Source: Gymnodinialimonas ulvae (GTDB lineage: Bacteria; Pseudomonadota; Alphaproteobacteria; Rhodobacterales; Rhodobacteraceae). Taken from it: a stretch of DNA of 64,000 bases. The notes under the pieces were generated by a model. The model was not told where the DNA came from. It ran no database searches and saw nothing but the letters and a program-made list of their open reading frames with translations. The stretch is from NCBI RefSeq assembly GCF_037543845.1, contig NZ_JBBIFX010000001.1:1674001-1738000 (forward strand). Direction: 5' to 3'. The position numbers and the translations under genes are program-made. Shown in pieces: positions 16,263-22,635 of this stretch; the first letter of the stretch is position 1; the number at the start of each line of letters is the position of its first letter.

Positions 16263-16722
16263 GACCGAACCAAGGGGAACTTGCCACGTGGTCGCTCCCT
16301 TGCCCGCCAGCGCACACCAACGACGCTTTCGTAGGTCGGCGACACGTTCCGATGGTTTTTGTCCGTCGGAAACGACCCGTGGCTCACCGCAGGCCCGGCG
16401 GGCGACTTGGCGCTTCGCTTGGCAATTGCCAACACCGTCCACCGCGGACCGACTACGCTGCCAAACGTCCCTTAAATACCTGATGCATATGAACGGGCGG
16501 CCAAGGCCCCATCGGGATTGATGCCGTCATCGCAAGTCTGCAACACAATGACAAAGGAACGCACGCGCCCACCAGGGCGGAACGCAAGGCCCTTTCATCG
16601 GGGTCCGTCGCTCTAGGGCCGGACTTACCTGTTCTGCAAAGGCCAGAGGCGTCCTGCAAGAAATCCACCCGGCAATCGCAACGTCGGCTTCGATCCGCCG
16701 TCGCGGCTGAAGCGCTCTTGGC
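16263..16722. other. 460-bp gap between convergent genes, nothing recognised
   Basis: Short open frames only, with poor codon use. I see no convincing terminator, promoter, repeat or RNA gene. Two GGAAC sequences here lack a matching -10 box. Confidence 0.4.
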
Positions 16723-17724
16723 TCAATCCGATGCTCTCAGAAATGCGGTCATCCCGTCTTCACCGATCCGCAAAAGCTCCGGCGCGTCCGTCCGGTCCTT
16801 CGGCAACACCGCACCATCGCGCACTGCGTCGATGATACCCGGATGGATGTAGCTGTTACGCGCAATTGTGGGCGTGTTGTGGAGGGTCTGCGCGGCTGCC
16901 GTCGAGACATGTTTGATCGTGGGCTGCTCTGCGGCCCGCGCAGCCAGAAATGCCGCGCGACTGCCGTTCCAGGTGCGCATCAGGCGCGGCGTCACCTCAC
17001 AATCCAGGATCTCGCGCATGGTATCGACCACCACTCCCGGCTGTACCGCGCGCCAGCGTCCGCGCGCATCACGCCACCCAACCAACCGCTCGCGCGCCCC
17101 GTCCGGACCGATATGCAAACGCCGCCTGAGCGCTTGCGACAAGCCCGATTTCGTCACCTTCGCGCCCCCTTTGGCCGAATAGGCGAGCATCATGCCCTCA
17201 TCCATTTCAATCAAGTGGCGCTGCTGCAAGGTAGTGGCCGCGAAGCTACCATTCTGGCGGCTGTAATCGGGATGACCAACGCGCAGTGAATGGCGATCTA
17301 TGAGGCAAAGTATTGTGGCAACCGCCGCCTCCTCGCTCGGGTCATTGCTCCGGATCTGGCGGGAAATCCACCGCCGCAGGCGCGGAAGGCGCGGCCCGAT
17401 ATTGCTCAAATGCTCAAATTTCCGTTCCTGATGATGGCGGGTCCAATCCGGATGATACCGGTATTGCTTGCGCCCCGCCGCGTCACGCCCCGTCGCAAGC
17501 AGATGCCCCTGCCTGTGCGGGGAAAGCCAAACCTCGGAATAGGCCGGCGGGATGGCCAGTGCATCAAGAGCTGCACGGTGCTTGGCGTCTGTGATCCTGT
17601 TGCCGTCGGGCGCGCGGTAGATGAATCCCGTCCCGCGGCCCGACCGCGTGATACCGGGCTCACTGTCGGGGTAGAAAATCAGGCCCAACTGGCGACACAG
17701 GTCCTCTGACGCGGCGACGCCCAT
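16723..17724 (-). CDS. DNA topoisomerase IB (poxvirus/eukaryote-like)
   Basis: A 333-residue type IB topoisomerase, the length usual for bacterial members. The N-terminal domain has GFIYRAPDGNRITDAKH, and the catalytic domain has IPPAYSEVWLSP, RQYRYHP-like KQYRYHPDW, LRVGHPDYSRQNGSFAATTL, and the active-site segment LHNTPTIARNSYIHP with nucleophile Y292. It relaxes supercoils through a 3'-phosphotyrosine intermediate. Its ATG follows the previous stop by three bases (TAGGAG serves as ribosome site), so it is co-transcribed with the 85-residue protein from an EcfG promoter. Confidence 0.92.
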   Translation of the reverse strand: MGVAASEDLCRQLGLIFYPDSEPGITRSGRGTGFIYRAPDGNRITDAKHRAALDALAIPPAYSEVWLSPHRQGHLLATGRDAAGRKQYRYHPDWTRHHQERKFEHLSNIGPRLPRLRRWISRQIRSNDPSEEAAVATILCLIDRHSLRVGHPDYSRQNGSFAATTLQQRHLIEMDEGMMLAYSAKGGAKVTKSGLSQALRRRLHIGPDGARERLVGWRDARGRWRAVQPGVVVDTMREILDCEVTPRLMRTWNGSRAAFLAARAAEQPTIKHVSTAAAQTLHNTPTIARNSYIHPGIIDAVRDGAVLPKDRTDAPELLRIGEDGMTAFLRASD

Positions 17725-17727
17725 CTC

Positions 17728-17985
17728 CTATGGCGCACGCAGCGCGTCAATCAGCTCATCTTTCGTCATGTCCGACCGGCCGTTGATTTCCAATTCACGC
17801 GCACGCCGGACCAGATCGTCCTTTGTCCAATCCTCGTAGGGCGGTTGCTTGCCACCCTTGGCAGATGGGTCGCGGTCAGGGTTCGCGTTGGCATTGGCGA
17901 TCCGGGCCGCCTTTTCCTTGCCCATACCGTCCGCACGCAGGGACTCATACATGTCTTCGTCTTTGATACTCGGTCGATCAGCCAT
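17728..17985 (-). CDS. small Rho-N/SAP-like domain protein
   Basis: An 85-residue protein with two parts: an N-terminal helical stretch (IKDEDMYESLRADGMGKEKAARIANANA) and a C-terminal WTKDDLVRRARELEINGRSD plus MTKDELIDAL. The latter matches the Rho-termination-factor N-terminal/SAP-type helix-extended-helix that often binds nucleic acid. Similar small proteins are widespread stress proteins of unknown role. GGAGGA precedes ATG 17985. It is the first gene after an exact EcfG promoter and is directly followed by topoisomerase IB, so both may act on DNA in stressed cells. Confidence 0.75.
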   Translation of the reverse strand: MADRPSIKDEDMYESLRADGMGKEKAARIANANANPDRDPSAKGGKQPPYEDWTKDDLVRRARELEINGRSDMTKDELIDALRAP

Positions 17986-18011
17986 CTTCGGTCCTCCATG
18001 GAACCGAGACG

Positions 18012-18036
18012 AACGCACAAAGACCTTGGGGGTTCC
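18012..18036 (-). promoter_or_regulatory. EcfG-type promoter of the Rho-N-like/topoisomerase IB operon
   Basis: Minus strand: GGAAC (18036-18032), 16-base spacer, CGTT (18015-18012), exact. It ends 27 bases before the start codon at 17985. Confidence 0.8.
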
Positions 18037-18059
18037 GCCAAGGTTCAAAAATAAATCTC

Positions 18060-18085
18060 GGAACTCATACGCAGGCCGGTTTGTT
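18060..18085 (+). promoter_or_regulatory. possible EcfG-like promoter of the 18114-20433 operon
   Basis: GGAAC (18060-18064), 17-base spacer, TGTT (18082-18085); one mismatch in the -10 box and the longer permitted spacer. It ends 28 bases before the ATG at 18114, the same distance as at the better sites. Confidence 0.4.
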
Positions 18086-18113
18086 CATTCTGCAACCAAT
18101 CACGGAGGATCAC

Positions 18114-18572
18114 ATGCCTGAAACAATGCACACCGCAGCGCCCGGCACGACAACCGGAGATCCAGCCATTTCGGCTATGAGCGACATCGCGAACACCCTT
18201 GCCGATCTGATCAAGGGGTATGAAGAGATGGTCGACCGCGCGGACGACGATCTGAAGCCGATTGTTCAACGTCTCCTGGCCATTCATCAAGGCCATGCCG
18301 CAGAGGTTTTCGAACATTTCGAACGTCTTGGCGGGCAGCCCGGTGAAGCGGGCTCGCTCATGGGTCTCGTTCACACCGCCGTCGCAACCGTGCGCGATTG
18401 GGCCGATGCGCTGGATGCGTCGGCCATCGAAGCCATCGCCGATGGCGAAGAGCAGATTGTCGACACCTATGACAAGGCGATCGAGAAGGTCGCCGATCGA
18501 CGCGACTACGCCGATCTCCTCGTGAAACAGCGCGACGACCTGAAAGTCCAGATCGACGCCCTGCGAAGCTAA
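18114..18572 (+). CDS. DUF2383-like four-helix-bundle (ferritin-like) protein
   Basis: A 152-residue, almost entirely helical, acidic protein. The pattern NTLADLIKGYEEMVDRADDD, then a HQGHAAEVFEHFERLGG segment, then FVHTAVATVRDW-like and QRDDLKVQIDAL helices fits the DUF2383/PA2169 family of ferritin-like helical bundles found in bacterial stress operons. Metal binding is not proven by visible residues. GGAGG lies just upstream of ATG 18114. It is the first gene of a run of four genes encoding helical and membrane proteins that ends at a terminator at 20459. Confidence 0.7.
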   Translation: MPETMHTAAPGTTTGDPAISAMSDIANTLADLIKGYEEMVDRADDDLKPIVQRLLAIHQGHAAEVFEHFERLGGQPGEAGSLMGLVHTAVATVRDWADALDASAIEAIADGEEQIVDTYDKAIEKVADRRDYADLLVKQRDDLKVQIDALRS

Positions 18573-18603
18573 CCGAATTTCTTGCATTAAAAGGAGCATG
18601 CTG

Positions 18604-19104
18604 ATGAGCACGCAACAGCAAAAAAGTGACCCGAAAACCGCGGCCAAGGATGTCGCGGCGAAGGCAAAAGCCGAAGCGTCCAGCACCGCAGATGACATCA
18701 AGGACGCGGTCGCGGACAAGGCCGATGACGTCATGGATGACGTTGCGGCCAAGGCCGACGCGCATGCGGATGACCTTCGCGACGCTGGTGCCGCGTTCGA
18801 GAACAACCCATATGCCCGGCAGGCCGCCGAGCAGATTTCCGACAGCCTGACGCAAATGGCATCCACCCTGCGCGACACGGATCTCAGCACGTTGCAAAAT
18901 GACGTGTCGGCATTCGCGCGCCGCAACCCGCTGGTGTTCTTCGGCAGCGCAGCCGCTTTGGGTTTCCTTGCCGGGCGGGCCGTGAAGGCCTCCGAACGCG
19001 CCGACTATCAGGTCAGCGCATCGGATCGACACAATTACCCGTCCGTGCCTGATGCGCAGCGCGCCTACCCGGACCAGAACAAGCACCGCTGGGGGTATTC
19101 GTGA
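18604..19104 (+). CDS. YqjD/ElaB-like membrane-anchored helical protein
   Basis: A 166-residue protein. Residues of about 5-60 are an Ala/Lys/Asp-rich amphipathic helix (repeated DVAAKAKAEA, ADKADDVMDD), then a second helical part, then a C-terminal hydrophobic helix NPLVFFGSAAALGFLAGRAVKAS with the glycine-zipper look of YqjD/ElaB/DUF883 proteins, which in E. coli anchor ribosomes at the membrane in stationary phase. ATG 18604 has AAAGGAG seven bases upstream, while the ATG at 18598 is too close. Its stop overlaps the next start. Confidence 0.7.
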   Translation: MSTQQQKSDPKTAAKDVAAKAKAEASSTADDIKDAVADKADDVMDDVAAKADAHADDLRDAGAAFENNPYARQAAEQISDSLTQMASTLRDTDLSTLQNDVSAFARRNPLVFFGSAAALGFLAGRAVKASERADYQVSASDRHNYPSVPDAQRAYPDQNKHRWGYS

Positions 19105-19496
19105 TGCCAGGACCCTCTCCCTCGCCGCTGTCTCACGCAGCGCGGCTGCTTGAAGCCGCGGCGGGCATGGCGAAACACGAATTCCGTCTGGCAAGGGCCG
19201 AGATATCCGAAAATCTCGGCCACGCCAGGGTCGGGGCCGCATTGATTGGCGCTGCCGCGATGATTGCCCTTGTCGCCGTGTTCGTCCTGTCCGTGGCCGC
19301 GGTCGCCGGGCTTGCGGCGGCCGGCTTGCCGGTCTGGATGGCCGCTCTGATCATGGGCGGTGCCCTTGCGCTGATCGCCGGGGTCTTGCTGGCACTCGGG
19401 CTTTCGAAGGTGAAGGCCAAACGCCTGATCCCTGACCGCACGCTCAGCAACATCCAACGCGACATGCAGGTGCTGAAGGAGGCCGCAAATGCCTGA
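19104..19496 (+). CDS. YqjE/phage-holin-like (DUF1469) membrane protein
   Basis: A 130-residue protein with an N-terminal amphipathic helix (LLEAAAGMAKHEFRLARAEI) and two adjacent hydrophobic helices (VGAALIGAAAMIALVAVFVL and AALIMGGALALIAGVLLALG), then a basic tail. This is the architecture of the YqjE/holin superfamily III proteins, which usually accompany YqjD. The ATG shares a base with the upstream TGA, so translation is coupled, and its 3' end overlaps the next gene by eight bases. It is probably an inner-membrane partner of the preceding protein. Confidence 0.75.
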   Translation: MPGPSPSPLSHAARLLEAAAGMAKHEFRLARAEISENLGHARVGAALIGAAAMIALVAVFVLSVAAVAGLAAAGLPVWMAALIMGGALALIAGVLLALGLSKVKAKRLIPDRTLSNIQRDMQVLKEAANA

Positions 19497-20433
19497 TCTG
19501 AACGAAATCGAATGCGACCTAGTTCGCGAGCGTGACGCGCTCCGAACACACATGTCCGCCTTGGGTGGCGATTTGCGCCCCGCGCGCCTGATCGACGGCG
19601 CCATGGCGCAGATGACAGGCGGCGATCTGGCCGCAGCGGTCGGCCCGGCATTGCGCAGCCCCAAGGTGCCCCTGGCCCTTGCCGGTCTGGGCATCAGCTG
19701 GTTCGCGGCGCAAATGGCAACCACCAAGGCGTCCCCGCGTATTCACCCCGCGTCCAGTTCACCCTCATACGACCCGAGCGACACCGGCAGCGTGCAGGGC
19801 TTTCGACGCCCCACGATGGATGGACCGGAAATGGCCGAATTCGACGCGCGCCTGCGGGCCGCCGATGCCGCCAGCACCGGGCGATTCGGAACCGAAACCT
19901 ATGAAGGAGACACCGATATGACGACCTCCAATCACACAGAAAATCCGAGCCTCCGAGACCGGGCCTATGCCTCCGCCGAGGTCCTGCGCGGCAAGATCGA
20001 AGACGGCATGGGGAACCTGCCCAACGGCGCCAAGGCCCGCATCCGCGCGGCGCGCGAAGCGGCGATCAACGCACAAGCGCAGGCCGAGCACCACGCCAGC
20101 CGCGCCGCCACCGCCACAAAGCAGACGGCGCAGGAAAATCCCTTGTTGATCGGAGCGCTTGTGTTCGCCGCAGGGGCCGCGCTTGCCGCTGCCTTGCCCC
20201 GCACGTCGGTCGAGAACCGCAGCATCGGTGCACATCGCGACCGCCTCTTCGACGAAGCCGATCGTGTGTTCCGCGAAGAGGTGGAGAATGCCAAAGTCCT
20301 GGCGCGCGATACCGTCGCCAAAGGTCAAGAGCAGGTGAAAGACACCATCGGCAGCGTCGCCGACACCGTCAGCGAAAAGGCGCAGGATATGAAATCCGGC
20401 AACGGCCGTCCCAAAGTTGCCGCGCACGGCTGA
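19489..20433 (+). CDS. DUF3618-like protein with extended helical C-terminus
   Basis: A 314-residue protein. The N-terminus (IECDLVRERDALRTHMSALGGDLRPARLID) resembles the DUF3618 pattern of YqjD/YqjE-associated proteins, followed by a weak hydrophobic stretch near 65-80. From about residue 140 a second YqjD-like module begins: charged helices, then a hydrophobic ENPLLIGALVFAAGAALAAAL segment, then a long Lys/Asp/Val coiled tail. It looks like a fusion of two small stress-membrane modules. It overlaps the YqjE-like gene and is the last gene before a terminator. Confidence 0.6.
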   Translation: MPDLNEIECDLVRERDALRTHMSALGGDLRPARLIDGAMAQMTGGDLAAAVGPALRSPKVPLALAGLGISWFAAQMATTKASPRIHPASSSPSYDPSDTGSVQGFRRPTMDGPEMAEFDARLRAADAASTGRFGTETYEGDTDMTTSNHTENPSLRDRAYASAEVLRGKIEDGMGNLPNGAKARIRAAREAAINAQAQAEHHASRAATATKQTAQENPLLIGALVFAAGAALAAALPRTSVENRSIGAHRDRLFDEADRVFREEVENAKVLARDTVAKGQEQVKDTIGSVADTVSEKAQDMKSGNGRPKVAAHG

Positions 20434-20458
20434 AGCGCTGTCTCAGGACACGATCAAG

Positions 20459-20486
20459 GCCCCGGCACCCGAGTGCCGGGGCTTTC
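20459..20486 (+). terminator. terminator of the 18114-20433 operon
   Basis: A perfect 10-bp stem GCCCCGGCAC/GTGCCGGGGC with a four-base loop, then TTTC. It also lies directly at the end of the convergent permease gene. Confidence 0.85.
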
Positions 20487-21470
20487 TCATGCCGGCCTGT
20501 CGGATGCTCCCATCATGTAAAGCGCCCAAACCAACACCGGGATCGCCACGAGCCCGCCGACCGGGCCCCAAAGCCACAACCAGCCGACCAGCGACAGGAA
20601 CACCAAAAGCGGGTTCAGAGACATGTGCTGACGAACCAGCGTCGGCGTGGCGAATTGGGCCTCAACCATGTTGAGCGCAAGAAAGATCGCGTCTGGCAGA
20701 AAGCTGAACGCGCCGTCGAATGTCACCATACCGACAACAATCAAAGCAAGCGCAACCAGCCCGGGTCCGAGATACAGCATGTAATTCAACAGGAACGTCG
20801 CAAGCCCCCAAAGATCGGTTTGGGGCATGCCGATGGCCATCAGTGCGAAGGTCACGCATGCCCCAAATCCCGCATTGATCAAGGTCACCGTCAGGAGATA
20901 CCGCGACACCCGGTGTTCGGCTGCCTGCAAACGCCGCACGTCGATGCTTTCGAAGGCGGCGGCCATGTGCGCATAGAGCTCGGTTCGACTAGCGAGAAAA
21001 AAGTAGAGCGTTCCGACGAAGACCAGAAACGCGCTGAAGACGGCGGGGCCGTAGGACAGGGCATCGAGGAGGTTCGGGATCGGTAGATCGTCCTGCGCAG
21101 TGGCGCCCTCCTCCGCACCGTTGGACGACTGCGCCTCTTCTACCAGCGCGTCGGCCACGGTGTCCTGCAGATCGCGCATGCCGTCCAAGGCGTTTCGGGC
21201 CAAGGCGACAAGGCTTTCGAACTCGAACCAAATCACGGGCGCTTGCCGGATCGCGTGGCTGAGCGTCGGCTCAAGCAACACGACCAACGTGATCGCAGCC
21301 AGCAGGAACATCGAAAGAACCGCAAACGCCGCCGCCGCCGTATGAAAGCCACGGTTTACCATCCAATCTGTCAGCGGGGACAGGACGACGCCGATCACAA
21401 CCGCGCTAAGGACCGGTGCCAAGATGGATTGCCCGAAGTCCATCGCGGCAATCGTGGCCAGCGCGCACAA
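20487..21470 (-). CDS. AI-2E/PerM-family membrane permease
   Basis: A 327-residue protein of the AI-2E transporter superfamily, with about seven hydrophobic segments, including ILAPVLSAVVIGVVLSPLTDWM near the N-terminus and the LWGLATFLLNYMLYLGPGLV region typical of this family. Substrates are mostly unknown. The start is uncertain: the open frame begins at TTG 21470 with no ribosome site. In the same frame an ATG at 21515 is followed by a TAA at codon 5 (21503-21501), after which the coding sequence continues. Either translation starts internally or the gene has a nonsense change near its 5' end. Confidence 0.8.
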   Translation of the reverse strand: MCALATIAAMDFGQSILAPVLSAVVIGVVLSPLTDWMVNRGFHTAAAAFAVLSMFLLAAITLVVLLEPTLSHAIRQAPVIWFEFESLVALARNALDGMRDLQDTVADALVEEAQSSNGAEEGATAQDDLPIPNLLDALSYGPAVFSAFLVFVGTLYFFLASRTELYAHMAAAFESIDVRRLQAAEHRVSRYLLTVTLINAGFGACVTFALMAIGMPQTDLWGLATFLLNYMLYLGPGLVALALIVVGMVTFDGAFSFLPDAIFLALNMVEAQFATPTLVRQHMSLNPLLVFLSLVGWLWLWGPVGGLVAIPVLVWALYMMGASDRPA

Positions 21471-21523
21471 AACGATAAGGCAGGCCCGGACGGCGCGCGA
21501 TTAATTGTTTTCCATTTCACGCA

Positions 21524-21548
21524 AGCGCGCGATCCGGCGTTTGGTTCC
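21524..21548 (-). promoter_or_regulatory. weak EcfG-like promoter before the AI-2E permease
   Basis: Minus strand: GGAAC (21548-21544), 16-base spacer, CGCT (21527-21524), one mismatch in the -10 box. It is divergent from the better site at 21584-21608. Confidence 0.35.
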
Positions 21549-21583
21549 CCGCCTCCCATAACGAGTCAAATGGCAAAGGACCC

Positions 21584-21608
21584 GGAACCAAAGGGCGATC
21601 GAAGGGTT
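21584..21608 (+). promoter_or_regulatory. EcfG-like promoter of the 52-residue protein gene
   Basis: GGAAC (21584-21588), 16-base spacer, GGTT (21605-21608), 34 bases before the ATG at 21643. Confidence 0.6.
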
Positions 21609-21642
21609 GTTGTCATGCAAACCAATCGCAGGAGACTTCGCC

Positions 21643-21801
21643 ATGAGCCACATCGCCAACGACGAAAACCTTGAGAAACTCAAAGGCTCCGAGCAGCATC
21701 ACGAATTGAAGAACCGGCCCGGCAAGGAAGGCGATCCCAACCACGTGCGCAAGGCCGACAAGGAAGCCCTCGGCGTGACGCCGCAAGGGGAGAAAACCTG
21801 A
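21643..21801 (+). CDS. small hydrophilic stress-type protein
   Basis: A 52-residue, strongly charged protein (MSHIANDENLEKLKGSEQHH opening; KEGDPNHVRKADKEALG near the end) with no hydrophobic segment, probably disordered or a short helix. I do not recognise a named family. CAGGAGA lies just upstream of the ATG and an EcfG-like promoter precedes it, with a terminator-like hairpin after it, so it is a complete single-gene unit. A general stress role is inferred from the promoter. Confidence 0.7.
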   Translation: MSHIANDENLEKLKGSEQHHELKNRPGKEGDPNHVRKADKEALGVTPQGEKT

Positions 21802-21843
21802 CCCTTTCCGTGTAGGTGTCGCAGGTCGCGAGAACATCCCACG

Positions 21844-21891
21844 CCCCGCACCGCCCAAACCTTTTGTTTGTTTGCGCGGATGCGGGGTTTT
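21844..21891 (+). terminator. probable terminator after the 52-residue protein gene
   Basis: CCCCGCACCGC (21844-21854) pairs with GCGG-A-TGCGGGG (21876-21887, one bulged A) around a loop of about 21 bases and is followed by four T residues. Confidence 0.6.
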
Positions 21892-22227
21892 GGGGTGTCT
21901 CGGTCCCGTCTTTCGAAACTTGATCGGCGCATCTGTTGCCGGGCAGGAATGCCTCCCGAACACAATCAGGGGTCGTCTTGCTGAGGCCAGGCTTGGTCGA
22001 TCTGTCGCTGTTCCATATCGAGTGGATCGCACCCCGTTTCCACGCGAAGACTTCTCGCTTTATTGTCCGCGGCATCTCACAACCGTGTTCGATCCGGCCC
22101 CTCTCGAAATCAAAGGCCATTGAAAAAGTCGCGGTCCCGGCACGGCTTTGATCGCTGTTCCACTGGCTTGATCGTTATGGTCGATTGCCCACATATTGAG
22201 GCGCACGGACCCGGCCGCCCCCACCGC
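21892..22227. other. 336-bp gap, nothing recognised
   Basis: Between the terminator at 21891 and cueR I see no gene, promoter motif, repeat or RNA. Short open frames on both strands lack ribosome sites. Confidence 0.4.
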
Positions 22228-22620
22228 CTAGCTTTCGTCCCGCGCCAAGGACATCAAGATCGGGCAATCCGGTCGATGATCTCCGGCGCAGCTTTCGACC
22301 AGCTCGCCAAGGGTTGCCCGCATTTCCGACAGATCCGTGATCTTGCGATCAATCTCGGCAAGGTGTTGCTGCGCCACCTGCTTCACCTCGGCGCTGCTGC
22401 GCGCCTCGTCTTCGTAGAGCGCCAGAAGCGTGCGGCAATTGGCAATCGGAAACCCCAGCGCCCGTGCGCGGCCCAGAAACGCCAGCTTGTGCAAATCGCT
22501 GTCCCGGAAATCGCGGTACCCGTTTTCACCGCGACGGGGCCGGATCAACCCGATCTCCTCGTAGTACCGGATCGTCTTTGGCGGGACGCCCGACGCCTTC
22601 GCAACTTCACCGATGTTCAT
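22228..22620 (-). CDS. cueR: CueR-like MerR-family copper-responsive regulator
   Basis: A 130-residue MerR regulator. The N-terminal HTH reads MNIGEVAKASGVPPKTIRYY, followed by the wing and YEEIGLIRPRRGENGYR. The long dimer helix leads to a metal-binding loop CAGDHRPDC, two cysteines separated by seven residues and followed by PI, as in CueR/HmrR sensors of Cu(I). It should activate the copper ATPase gene. The gene lies 15 bases downstream of copA on the same strand rather than divergent, so it is probably co-transcribed and autoregulated. ATG 22620 is chosen over a GTG two codons upstream. Confidence 0.9.
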   Translation of the reverse strand: MNIGEVAKASGVPPKTIRYYEEIGLIRPRRGENGYRDFRDSDLHKLAFLGRARALGFPIANCRTLLALYEDEARSSAEVKQVAQQHLAEIDRKITDLSEMRATLGELVESCAGDHRPDCPILMSLARDES

Positions 22621-22635
22621 GGGCACCCCCCCGGT

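Noticed and set aside
16274..16610. GGAAC sequences between the PLD-like and topoisomerase genes
   Set aside because: None has a matching -10 box at 16 or 17 bases and none faces a gene start.
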